A DNA stretch of 64,000 bases from Gp13-AA77 sp035946575. Lineage in GTDB: Bacteria > Acidobacteriota > Terriglobia > UBA7540. Positions 35,632-43,951 of this stretch are shown here, one piece after another (the stretch's first letter is position 1; each line of letters starts with the position of its first letter). The stretch lies in assembly GCA_035946575.1 (NCBI GenBank), contig DASYZG010000040.1, positions 1-64,000 on the forward strand. Reading direction: 5' to 3'. A program made the position numbers and the translations under genes. The notes beneath the pieces are model-generated. The model had not been told where the DNA came from, made no database searches, and saw only the letters and a list, made by a program, of their open reading frames with translations.

Positions 35632-37364
35632 GCCCCTCTCGCGTACCCGGCGCTACGCGGGCCGTTGCGATCCTGACTGTCGCTTTGGGATGCCTGTATG
35701 GAGCCCGCGTCAATGCTGCAGGCGTCGCGGCCAAGCACGGCGTGGTGGCGTCGAGCGAGCCCCACGCCTCCGACGCCGGGGTTGAAATTCTGCGCGCCGG
35801 CGGAAACGCCGTGGACGCGGCGGTTGCCGTGGGGTTCGCCCTGGCGGTTACCCATCCCTTCGCCGGCAACCTCGGCGGCGGTGGGTTCATGCTGGTGCGG
35901 CTGGCCTCGGGCGAAGCTGCCTTCATCGATTATCGGGAAGAGGCTCCCGGCGCGGCCTCGCATAACATGTACCTGGACACGCAGGGCAACCCCATCAAGG
36001 ATAAGAGTCTGGTCGGCGCGCTCGCTTCCGGCGTCCCGGGAACCGTCGCGGGCCTTGCCCTGGCGGAGCAGAAGTATGGCAAACTCGGTCTCGCCCGCGT
36101 GATGGCGCCGGCGATTCATCTCGCGTCGGACGGCTTCGAAGTGAGCTACGCGCTCGCCCGCAGCCTGCGCGGCGAAAGCGCGAAGCTCGGCAAGTTCGAC
36201 GAGTCGCGCCGCATTTTCCTGCGTGACGGGAAGTACTACGAGGCCGGCGAAATCTTCAGGCAGCCGGAGCTGGCGCGGACGCTCGAAGAGATCGCCGGGC
36301 ATGGTCCGGACGCCTTCTATCGCGGCCCGATCGCGCGCCAGATCGCCGCCAGCATGGAAAAAAACCAGGGAATCATCAGCCTGCAGGACCTTGCCGCTTA
36401 TCAGGCCAAAATGCGCGAGCCCCTGACGGGTCATTTTCGGGGCTACACCATCCTGAGCGCGCCGCCGCCAAGCTCGGGCGGCGTGGGATTGATCGAGATG
36501 CTGAATATCCTCGAGCCGCTTGACTTGGGCGCGCCAGACGCCTACTCGTCCATGCACCTGATCATCGAAGCCCAGCGCCGCGCCTACGCCGATCGCGCCC
36601 GGTATCTCGGCGACACGGACTTCGTTCAGGTGCCGGTGGCGAGTCTTACGAGCAAGAACTATGCCGCGCAATTGCGCCAGGAGATGCTGGCGGCCAAGCC
36701 CGACGCGCCCGTGCGCGCCGGCGAGCCGGCGCCGGCTGAGAGCGGGACCACCACGCACTATTCGGTGGTAGACGCCGGCGGCAACGCCGTCTCAAACACC
36801 TACACCCTAAACGCCGGCTACGGTTCCGGCCTGACGATCAAGGGCGCCGGGTTTCTGATGAACGATGAAATGGACGACTTCGCCGCCAAGCCCGGCTCAC
36901 CCAACATGTTCGGCTTGATTCAGGGCGAAGCCAACGCCATCGCGCCGCGCAAGCGTCCGTTATCGTCAATGACGCCCACCATCGTTCTCGAAGACAATCC
37001 CGAACCGGTGGCCGCCAGCCCGGGCGCGCACCCGGGCCCACAGCTTCGGCTCGTGCTCGGGTCGCCGGGCGGCGGCACGATCATCAACACTGTGCTCGAA
37101 GTCCTGCTGAACGTGGTGGCGTTTCATATGACGATGCAGCAGGCGGTCGACGCGCCGCGCTTCCACGACCAGTGGATGCCCGACAAGATATTCCTCGAGC
37201 CCGGGATCTCCGAGGACACCGCCGGCCGGCTGACCGGGGCGGGGTACACGGTCCAGCGCGTGGGCGGGATCGGCGACTGCGAAGCGATCGCCGTCGATCC
37301 GGAAACCGGCTGGCGATTCGGCGCTTCCGATCCGCGCGGAGACGGCAAGGCGGCCGGATACTGA
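35556..37364 (+). CDS. ggt: Gamma-glutamyltransferase (glutathione hydrolase)
   Basis: Periplasmic Ntn-hydrolase that removes gamma-glutamyl groups, for example from glutathione, and is made as a precursor that cleaves itself. The catalytic Thr (second of three in GTTTHYSVVD, codon 36750-36752) is intact. The lid and binding region GFLMNDEMDDFAAKPGSPN and RPLSSMTPTIV match the family closely. The signal peptide core is AVAILTVALGCLYGARVNA. The start is uncertain: the in-frame ATG at 35556 lies between two 28-bp palindromes, and the frame stays open upstream to an ATG at 35379. A start nearer the signal peptide would need a non-ATG codon. The stop overlaps the next gene's ATG (TGATG), so the two are co-translated. 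Confidence 0.85.
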   Translation: MPRATQVLQRTPSRSSVGAVREPPLRPSRVPGATRAVAILTVALGCLYGARVNAAGVAAKHGVVASSEPHASDAGVEILRAGGNAVDAAVAVGFALAVTHPFAGNLGGGGFMLVRLASGEAAFIDYREEAPGAASHNMYLDTQGNPIKDKSLVGALASGVPGTVAGLALAEQKYGKLGLARVMAPAIHLASDGFEVSYALARSLRGESAKLGKFDESRRIFLRDGKYYEAGEIFRQPELARTLEEIAGHGPDAFYRGPIARQIAASMEKNQGIISLQDLAAYQAKMREPLTGHFRGYTILSAPPPSSGGVGLIEMLNILEPLDLGAPDAYSSMHLIIEAQRRAYADRARYLGDTDFVQVPVASLTSKNYAAQLRQEMLAAKPDAPVRAGEPAPAESGTTTHYSVVDAGGNAVSNTYTLNAGYGSGLTIKGAGFLMNDEMDDFAAKPGSPNMFGLIQGEANAIAPRKRPLSSMTPTIVLEDNPEPVAASPGAHPGPQLRLVLGSPGGGTIINTVLEVLLNVVAFHMTMQQAVDAPRFHDQWMPDKIFLEPGISEDTAGRLTGAGYTVQRVGGIGDCEAIAVDPETGWRFGASDPRGDGKAAGY

Positions 37365-38248
37365 TGAAATACGGGCTCTCAACCCGCCTTTTCGCGAGCG
37401 AGCGGCTGACGTCGCGGCTTCTCGGCCGCATCCTGGAAGCGGGCTTCTCCGAAATCGAGGTCTTCGCGGCGCGCGATCATCTGGACTATCACGATCCCAC
37501 CTACGCGCGCGACCTGGGCCAGTGGTTTTCCGATTTCAATATCAAGCTCCACTCCCTGCACGCGCCGCTCTCGTCCGAAGCTGGCGCCGGCCGCCGCGGC
37601 GGCTTCATGATCTCGGTGGCCTATGCTGAGCGGCGCCGGCGGATCGACTCCATGGACGAGATCAAGCGCGCGCTGGAGGTTGCCGAGCGCGCTCCGTTCA
37701 GCTACCTCGTGCTGCACCTGGGCCTGGAGGGCGAGGAATACAGCCTCGACAAGTTTGACGCCGCTTTCACCTCCATCGAGCACCTGCGCATCTTCGCCAA
37801 AGAACGGGGCGTGCGGCTGCTGCTGGAAAACACGGTCAGCGAACTCGGCAATCCGCCGCACCTGATGCAGTTCCTGAGCTACACCCGCCTGGACGATGTC
37901 GGGATCTGCTTCGACGCCGGCCACGCGCGCCTGACCGGCGGCGCCCTCGAAGGTCTTGGCGCCCTGAAGGACCGCATGGTTACGGCCCATCTGCACGACA
38001 ATCACGGCGAGAAGGATGAGCACCTGCTGCCCATGCTGGCTGCTCCCGGCCCGGGCGAGAGCGGCCAGGGCGGTATCGACTGGCCCAGGCTGATGGCGGA
38101 AATGGCCAGGGCGGGCAGCGGTTCAGATGGGCTGTGCTCCTTCCTGGAGTTGCAGCATGAACAGGCAAGTCTTCGGGAAGCTCGCGACGCGGCATCCCGG
38201 CTTCGGGGCATGGAAGCTGGCAGGGAGGTTGAGCTGTCCAGAGGCTAG
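37364..38248 (+). CDS. Sugar phosphate isomerase/epimerase-type TIM barrel protein
   Basis: 294 residues of the AP-endonuclease-2 superfamily. The ATG at 37364 overlaps the ggt stop by one base. Family metal ligands are visible: Glu in LLLENT, Asp/His in ICFDAGHARL, His in HLHDNHG and Glu in CSFLELQ. A Gly/Arg-rich loop (SEAGAGRRGG) interrupts the usual third strand region. No signal peptide, so cytoplasmic. Possibly acts on a keto-sugar or inositol-like compound; the link with ggt is only positional. Confidence 0.85.
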   Translation: MKYGLSTRLFASERLTSRLLGRILEAGFSEIEVFAARDHLDYHDPTYARDLGQWFSDFNIKLHSLHAPLSSEAGAGRRGGFMISVAYAERRRRIDSMDEIKRALEVAERAPFSYLVLHLGLEGEEYSLDKFDAAFTSIEHLRIFAKERGVRLLLENTVSELGNPPHLMQFLSYTRLDDVGICFDAGHARLTGGALEGLGALKDRMVTAHLHDNHGEKDEHLLPMLAAPGPGESGQGGIDWPRLMAEMARAGSGSDGLCSFLELQHEQASLREARDAASRLRGMEAGREVELSRG

Positions 38249-38392
38249 ATGCCTAGTCTTTTAATCACAAAGATTATGTCATGGTGTGTAATACGCTCAC
38301 TGATTTTCTGCCAAACGAAGCCGTTAGGTTACTGAAACCAAAGCCACTTCCATTTTTGGAAGGTTCCGAAGACGTCATCGAAGGGGAAAGGA

Positions 38393-39700
38393 ATGGGAAC
38401 ACCCGTGGTTGAGATTCGAGACATCTCCAGGCATGCCGGAGAGGAGGTGATCATCCAGGGCTGGCTCTACAATCTGCGCGAGAGCGGCAAGCTGCTCTTT
38501 CCGCTCTTCCGCGACGGCACGGGCGTGATTCAAGGCGTGGTGGTCAAATCCACCGTCTCCCCCGAGATCTTTGAGCGCATCAAGGGCCTGACCCAGGAAT
38601 CCTCGGTTCGCGTCACCGGCAAGCCGCGCGCCGATCACCGGGCGCCGGGCGGGTTCGAGCTCGACGTCACGGACGTGGAAGTGCTCCAGCGCATCGCGCC
38701 GGAGCATCCCTACCCGATCACGCCCAAGGAACACGGCGTCGAATTCCTGATGGACCACCGTCACCTGTGGCTGCGCTCGGCACGTCAGCGGGCGATCCTG
38801 GGCGTGCGCCACGAGATCATCAAGGCCACGCGCGACTTCTTCGACAATCGCGGCTTCACGCTGGTGGATACGCCGATCTTCACCCCGGCCGCGTGCGAGG
38901 GCACCACCACCCTGTTCGAAGTGGGGTATTTTGACGAAAAAGCCTATCTGACGCAGTCCGGTCAGCTCTACAACGAGGCGGCCGCCATGGCCGTCGGCAA
39001 AACCTACTGCTTCGGCCCCACCTTCCGCGCCGAGAAGTCAAAGACGCGGCGCCATCTCACCGAGTTCTGGATGGTCGAGCCGGAAGTCGCCTTCGCCCAT
39101 CTCGACGACGTCTGCAAGTTGGCCGAGGACCTCGTGGCGAGCATCGTTGCTGCCGTGCTCGAGAAGCGCCGGTCCGAGCTGAAGGTCCTGGAACGCGACG
39201 TCAGCAAACTTGAGGCCGTCAAACTTCCGTTCCCGCGCCTTCGCTACGACGACGCGGTCAAAATCCTGCACGAGAAAGGCAGCGAGATTCAATGGGGAGG
39301 AGACTTCGGCGGCACCGATGAGACGATCCTCAGCGAGCAGTTCGATCGTCCCGTGCTCGTCACCCATTACCCCGCGCAGGTGAAAGCCTTTTACATGGCC
39401 ACCGATCCAGAGCGGCCGGAGCTCGCGCTCGGCGTGGACATGCTGGCGCCCGAGGGTTACGGTGAGATCGTCGGTGGGGGCGAGCGTCTCGCGGACTACG
39501 ACGAGCTGCTGCGCCGCATCCACCAGGAAGGCCTGCCCCAGGAAAGCTTCGAGTGGTATCTTGACTTGCGCCGTTACGGCAATGTGCCGCACGGCGGGTT
39601 CGGCATGGGCATCGAACGGGCGGTGGCGTGGATCTGCGGGCTCGACCACGTCCGGGAGACGATTCCCTTCCCGCGAATGCTCTATCGGCTGAAGCCTTAG
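38393..39700 (+). CDS. asnS: Asparaginyl-tRNA synthetase
   Basis: 435 residues, class II aminoacyl-tRNA synthetase with an N-terminal OB-fold anticodon-binding domain (about 18-105: VIIQGWLYNLRESGKLLFPL) and a catalytic core. Motif 2 region FRAEKSKTRRHLTEFWMVEPE (Arg-Ala-Glu-Lys) is at about 213-233, and motif 3 GFGMGIERAVAW is near the C-terminus. The TPAACEGTTTLFEV stretch and the absence of a GAD insertion favour Asn over Asp specificity. An AAGGGGAAAGG site precedes the ATG. Its TTAG end doubles as one copy of the target duplication of the adjacent MITE. Confidence 0.9.
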   Translation: MGTPVVEIRDISRHAGEEVIIQGWLYNLRESGKLLFPLFRDGTGVIQGVVVKSTVSPEIFERIKGLTQESSVRVTGKPRADHRAPGGFELDVTDVEVLQRIAPEHPYPITPKEHGVEFLMDHRHLWLRSARQRAILGVRHEIIKATRDFFDNRGFTLVDTPIFTPAACEGTTTLFEVGYFDEKAYLTQSGQLYNEAAAMAVGKTYCFGPTFRAEKSKTRRHLTEFWMVEPEVAFAHLDDVCKLAEDLVASIVAAVLEKRRSELKVLERDVSKLEAVKLPFPRLRYDDAVKILHEKGSEIQWGGDFGGTDETILSEQFDRPVLVTHYPAQVKAFYMATDPERPELALGVDMLAPEGYGEIVGGGERLADYDELLRRIHQEGLPQESFEWYLDLRRYGNVPHGGFGMGIERAVAWICGLDHVRETIPFPRMLYRLKP

Positions 39701-39821
39701 CAGGCTGCTGAAAAACACGGTTTGAGGAGCGTAGCCGCGAGTTTACCTCGCCATAAGTCCAACTCTCTCAATACCCGCGTGGCGGCCTGAAGCCGCCGCT
39801 ACACGCTTTTTCAGCAGCCTG
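39701..39821. mobile_element. 121-bp MITE with 15-bp terminal inverted repeats and TTAG duplication
   Basis: Perfect terminal repeats CAGGCTGCTGAAAAA (39701-39715) and complement (39807-39821). Direct TTAG copies flank it at 39697-39700 and 39822-39825, as expected for a 4-bp target duplication. An internal GGCGGC-CTGAA-GCCGCC hairpin lies near the right end. There is no transposase gene, so it would be moved in trans. It sits exactly between the 3' ends of asnS and the convergent toxin gene. Confidence 0.8.
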
Positions 39822-39828
39822 TTAGCGG

Positions 39829-40191
39829 TCAAAGTGCCAAGGGCACCAGTCGCGAAGTCCGTATTCGCTGGTCGCGAGTCAGCAGCGGGATTTTTTCGAC
39901 AACGCTGGTCGCAGCAATGATTTCATCGGCGGGGTCGGACGAAAAATCGAGGCGAGTGCTTTGCCAGGCGATCTTCGGCGTGATCGGCAAGACTGTGATC
40001 GAGCGCAGCCAGGCTCGGAAGTGCGGATTGTCAGGATCGAAAGTGATACGTCCTTTCTGCATGAGCTTGGCAATCTCCCATAAGACGATGTCGGATATGG
40101 CCAACTCGTCGCTGCCTGCGCAACGCAACTCGTCCGCGGAGGCCGTGCCCGCGACGAACCCAAGCAGAATGTGGGTGTCAAGATTCAGCAT
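39829..40191 (-). CDS. VapC-like PIN-domain toxin
   Basis: 120 residues from the ATG at 40191, chosen because PIN toxins start MLNLDTHILLGF. Acidic residues of the nuclease site are present: Asp5, Glu near position 39 (VLWEIAKL) and Asp in SSDPADEIIAATS and LTRDQRI. Expected to cleave RNA when free of antitoxin. The antitoxin gene overlaps its start by 14 bases on the same strand. Confidence 0.88.
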   Translation of the reverse strand: MLNLDTHILLGFVAGTASADELRCAGSDELAISDIVLWEIAKLMQKGRITFDPDNPHFRAWLRSITVLPITPKIAWQSTRLDFSSDPADEIIAATSVVEKIPLLTRDQRIRTSRLVPLAL

Positions 40192-40411
40192 CCCATTTCT
40201 CACCGGTCGAAAAGACATCGCCGAGAATCTCGATTTCGCCCTTCATGTTGCCGAAAAGCTTGGAATTGTCGACATGTCCCACGGGGGTAATGCGGGCCAC
40301 GGGACGACCGTGTTTGGTGATTACCAGCCCCCTCGGTTCGAGATGATCCAAGATCTGGAGACACTTGGCCTTGAATTCGGTCGCACTAAGGGTTTTCTCT
40401 TGAACTTTCAT
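40178..40411 (-). CDS. Phd/YefM-family antitoxin
   Basis: 77 residues. The N-terminal Phd fold (MKVQEKTLSATEFKAKCLQI, then PRGLVITKHGRPVARITPV) is typical of antitoxins that bind their own promoter. The C-terminal 30 residues would cover the PIN toxin's active site. Antitoxin first, with the toxin start inside its end, is the classic arrangement and suggests translational coupling and joint autoregulation. Confidence 0.88.
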   Translation of the reverse strand: MKVQEKTLSATEFKAKCLQILDHLEPRGLVITKHGRPVARITPVGHVDNSKLFGNMKGEIEILGDVFSTGEKWDAES

Positions 40412-40467
40412 ACCGCTACAGTATCACATGACCGGTTGGATGACCAGTCCTTTCAAGGTTGCCCGTT

Positions 40468-41373
40468 ATGAAGATTCGAATCCTCGGAGTACCGCTCGAT
40501 CTCGGCCAGGAGCGCCGCGGCGTCGATATGGGCCCGTCGGCGATTCGCGCTGCCGGTCTGAACTCCGCACTCAAGGGCTTGAACCATCACGTGGAGGACA
40601 GCGGTAACGTGCCCGTCAAACTCGCCGAGGAGCAGCATTTCGGCGATCGCCGCGCCAAGTACCTGAACGAGATCGCGGAGACCTGCCAGGACGTGGCCCA
40701 GAGGATTCATCAGACGCTGGAGGACGGCCTGTTTCCGCTCTCGCTTGGCGGCGACCATTCCGTGGCGGTCGGGACGATCTCCGGCATCTCCAGGTTCTAT
40801 CGCGAGCGCGAGCAGACCATCGGCCTGCTCTGGATCGACGCGCATGGCGACATGAACACGCCCGAGTCGAGCCCGAGCGGCAATGTCCATGGGATGCCGT
40901 TTGCGTCGCTGCTGGGCATCGGGCCAGAGCCCTTGACGCACATGTTCAAGTTTGCCCCCAAGGTGCTCGCCAAGGATTGCGTTCTGATCGGCGCGCGCGA
41001 CCTCGATTCGCGTGAGCGGCGCCAGATCCACGCCTCCGGCGTGAACGTCTTCACCATGCGCGACATCGATGAGCTGGGCATGCGCCTGGTCGTGCAGCGG
41101 GCCCTCGATCTCGCCACCCGCGACACGGCAGGGTTCGCGGTCTCGTTCGACATGGATGTGGTGGATCCTGATGAAGCGCCGGGCGTGGGGACAGCGGTAC
41201 CCGGCGGGATCACCTTCCGCGAGGCGCATCTGGCGATGGAGATCATTGCGGACAGCAAGAAGATGCTGTCGCTCGAGATCGTCGAGGTGAATCCGATTCT
41301 CGACACTTTGAATCGCACGGCGGCGCTGGCGGTCGGCCTCGCCAGTTCGGCGCTGGGCAAGAAGATCCTGTAA
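40468..41373 (+). CDS. rocF: Arginase (ureohydrolase family)
   Basis: 301 residues from the ATG at 40468, with AAGG 9 bases upstream. Manganese-site motifs are all present: GGDHSVAVG, IDAHGDMNTPESSPSGNVHG and SFDMDVVDPDEAPGVG. The SGNVHGMP form and the overall length favour arginase (arginine to ornithine and urea) over agmatinase. No urease or ornithine genes are adjacent. Its rightward neighbour is the octaheme cytochrome, 38 bases on. Confidence 0.88.
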   Translation: MKIRILGVPLDLGQERRGVDMGPSAIRAAGLNSALKGLNHHVEDSGNVPVKLAEEQHFGDRRAKYLNEIAETCQDVAQRIHQTLEDGLFPLSLGGDHSVAVGTISGISRFYREREQTIGLLWIDAHGDMNTPESSPSGNVHGMPFASLLGIGPEPLTHMFKFAPKVLAKDCVLIGARDLDSRERRQIHASGVNVFTMRDIDELGMRLVVQRALDLATRDTAGFAVSFDMDVVDPDEAPGVGTAVPGGITFREAHLAMEIIADSKKMLSLEIVEVNPILDTLNRTAALAVGLASSALGKKIL

Positions 41374-41411
41374 GGTCGGGGCCTCGTGACGGTTCGGCCC
41401 CGGGGAGGCTC

Positions 41412-42632
41412 ATGTCTCGGTTGCCAGCCATCGTCGCCATTCTCCTCCTGACATTCTCCGAGGTCGCGAGCGCCGCGGCCCCCGGCACACCTCCTCGCTA
41501 TGTGGGATCGAAGGCCTGCCAGACTTGCCACGCGGCCATCTATGAACGCTGGAGCAAGACGCTCATGGCCAACGTCGTCCGCGACCCGAAGGAGCACCCG
41601 GAGGCTTTCCTGTGCGACTTTTCCAAGCTCCCGCCTGGACTCACGTTGCGCAGGGATGATGTTGCCTTTGTGTATGGGAGCAAGTGGAAGCAGCGGTACT
41701 TCACAAGAAGAGGAAGCAATTACTTCGTGCTGCCGGTGCAATGGGATATCGTTCATCGGACCTGGCTGAAATATCATCCCGAGGCGGGAGAAGACTGGTG
41801 GGTGGCCGATTACCCCTCAGACCAGATGGCGCGTCCAACAGGCCCCTTGTGCGATGGGTGCCATTCTGTAGGATACAACCTGGAAACTCAGACAGTCGCC
41901 GAGTGGAACGTGGGATGCGAGAGGTGCCACGGCGCGGGAAGCGAGCACGTGAAGAATCCGTCGGACTACGCGCACAACATCGTGAATCCGGCGCGGCTTG
42001 ATTTTGTGCGGGCTAACGATGTCTGCATCCAATGCCATTCGCAACTGCGGCCGCTCGCCAATCCGATCCACGGGGTTTATTTCGATTGGGCCGTGGGATA
42101 TCAGCCGGGTGATCGGCTGAGCGATCGCGTCTCCCTGGAGAGTCACGAGCCGGGCGTCAACAATTTCTTCTATTGGCCGGACGGTTCGGCCCACAAGAAC
42201 CGGATGCAGGGGAATGATTTCGTAACCAGCGTCATGTACTCGCATGGCGTCACCTGTTTCAGTTGCCACGATCCGCATGGCTCGGGCAACGATGCCCTAC
42301 TGCTCAAACCAGGAAGCCGGATGTGCCTCGAGTGTCACGGGGAAAGGTCGCCGAACGGGCCCCGGGGCTCGATCGAGGAGCACACGCACCACAAGGCCGG
42401 AAGCCCCGGAAGCGACTGTCTGGCGTGTCACATGCCGCGAATCGCCAAAGAGATCGGGACGTTCGCAGTCCACAGTCATACGTTCAGGTTCATCTCGCCG
42501 GCCGTAACCATGAAATCCGGGGTCCCAAATCCCTGCACCTCCTGCCACACTCATCAGACGAACGAGTGGGCATTGACGCAGATCCGCACCTGGGAGAATG
42601 AGTCCCCATGGAGGCTCGACGGGCGCAACTGA
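41412..42632 (+). CDS. Exported octaheme c-type cytochrome
   Basis: 406 residues with a signal peptide (about 1-22) and eight CxxCH motifs: CQTCH (36-40), CDGCH, CERCH, CIQCH, CFSCH, CLECH, CLACH and CTSCH. Hemes are spread over the whole protein, with extra His residues for bis-His ligation. It resembles the cytochrome c554/multiheme 'CXXCH' family. A GGGGAGG site precedes the ATG. Periplasmic electron carrier or reductase; no membrane quinol partner or terminal reductase gene is nearby. Confidence 0.9.
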   Translation: MSRLPAIVAILLLTFSEVASAAAPGTPPRYVGSKACQTCHAAIYERWSKTLMANVVRDPKEHPEAFLCDFSKLPPGLTLRRDDVAFVYGSKWKQRYFTRRGSNYFVLPVQWDIVHRTWLKYHPEAGEDWWVADYPSDQMARPTGPLCDGCHSVGYNLETQTVAEWNVGCERCHGAGSEHVKNPSDYAHNIVNPARLDFVRANDVCIQCHSQLRPLANPIHGVYFDWAVGYQPGDRLSDRVSLESHEPGVNNFFYWPDGSAHKNRMQGNDFVTSVMYSHGVTCFSCHDPHGSGNDALLLKPGSRMCLECHGERSPNGPRGSIEEHTHHKAGSPGSDCLACHMPRIAKEIGTFAVHSHTFRFISPAVTMKSGVPNPCTSCHTHQTNEWALTQIRTWENESPWRLDGRN

Positions 42633-42739
42633 GCCCTGAGGCTGGCAGGGCCTGAACGAAGGCACGCCTCCGGCGCGTTCCTCCTCTTCCGGTGCTTCAT
42701 GTTCTGCGGACGCGCGCGGATAGTATTCGAGGGACTCTC

Positions 42740-43930
42740 TTGAACAAGCGGATTCGTCTTGGAGTTTTATTCGGCGGGCGCTCCGGTGAGCACGAAGTGT
42801 CCCTGCTCTCGGCGGCCTCCCTTCTCAAGTCGCTCGACCCTGGGAAGTATGAAGTAATCCCGATCGGCATCACGCGCGAGGGACAATGGCGCGTGGGGGC
42901 AACGCCGCGCGAACTGGCGGTCGAACCCGAGCGGCTGCTTGCCGACGTGATCGATCGCGGTCAGGCGGTCGCGGCTTCAGCCGATCCCACCGGTCCTCAT
43001 CTCCTGCCCGTAAAATTCCGTAGGCGAGACATCCCCAAACCCAGGCTCGACGCGATCTTTCCCTTGCTGCACGGCACGTTCGGTGAAGACGGGACGATAC
43101 AAGGATTGCTGGAGCTCGCGGACATTCCCTACGTGGGCGCAGGCGTCCTGGCGTCAGCCACGGGCATGGACAAGGATGCCATGAAGCGGCTCTTTCGTGA
43201 CGCGGGTCTGCCCACCGTCGAGTGGATCCTGTTACTGCGGAGCGACTGGGAGCGGAAGCCGCGGGTCTGGAGGCGTCGCATCGCGCGCGAACTCGGTATG
43301 CCGCTATTTGTAAAACCCGCCAACCTCGGCTCCTCAGTCGGGATCAGCAAGGTGCGGACGTTGCGCGAGTTGCCGGATGCTTTGGACCTTGCGGCGCGCT
43401 ACGACCGGAAGATCATCGTGGAGCGTGGAGTGGACGCGCGAGAGATCGAGTGCTCGGTGCTTGGCAACGATCGACCCCTGGCTTCGCTGCCTGGCGAAAT
43501 CGTCCCGGTGAATGAGTTCTACGATTATGAAGCGAAGTATCTGAAGGAGGGCTCGGAACTGGTGATCCCGGCCAAGCTCGGCAAGCGCCAGACCCGCGAG
43601 GTTCAGCAGCTTGCAGTACGAGCCTTTCGGGCTATCGACTGCGCCGGGATGGCGCGCGTTGACTTCCTGCTCGACCGGGCCTGCGGCAGGCTGTACGTGA
43701 ACGAGATTAATACCATTCCGGGGTTCACGCCCATTAGTATGTATCCCAAGCTCTGGGAAGCGAGCGGCGTTCCCTATCCGGAACTCATCGACCGCCTGAT
43801 CTCACTCGCCATGGAGCGCCATGCGGAGAAGCATCGCAGTTCATTCCGGTACGATTCCCGGGTGATCCTCAAGCCTGCTTCAGAGGAAGGGCGGCGGAAG
43901 AGATTGTCGCGGCACAGAGAGGAACGTTAG
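42740..43930 (+). CDS. ddl: D-alanine--D-alanine ligase
   Basis: 396 residues from a TTG at 42740 (GAGGGA 5 bases before it); a GTG at 42692 would add 16 residues of no homology. ATP-grasp enzyme that joins two D-Ala for peptidoglycan: GRSGEHEVSLLSA at the N-terminus, HGTFGEDGTIQGLLELADIP, FVKPANLGSSVGISKV in the ATP-grasp domain, and EINTIPGFTPISMYPKLWEA at the Mg/substrate site. The C-terminal 30 residues are basic and extra. It stands alone, away from other mur genes. Confidence 0.9.
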   Translation: MNKRIRLGVLFGGRSGEHEVSLLSAASLLKSLDPGKYEVIPIGITREGQWRVGATPRELAVEPERLLADVIDRGQAVAASADPTGPHLLPVKFRRRDIPKPRLDAIFPLLHGTFGEDGTIQGLLELADIPYVGAGVLASATGMDKDAMKRLFRDAGLPTVEWILLLRSDWERKPRVWRRRIARELGMPLFVKPANLGSSVGISKVRTLRELPDALDLAARYDRKIIVERGVDAREIECSVLGNDRPLASLPGEIVPVNEFYDYEAKYLKEGSELVIPAKLGKRQTREVQQLAVRAFRAIDCAGMARVDFLLDRACGRLYVNEINTIPGFTPISMYPKLWEASGVPYPELIDRLISLAMERHAEKHRSSFRYDSRVILKPASEEGRRKRLSRHREER

Positions 43931-43951
43931 AGGATCTCAGGACCGGCACCG

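Noticed and set aside
37172..37363. Upstream extension of the isomerase frame within ggt
   Set aside because: The extra 64 codons are Arg/Gly-rich antiphase sequence within ggt; the ATG overlapping the ggt stop begins the family homology.
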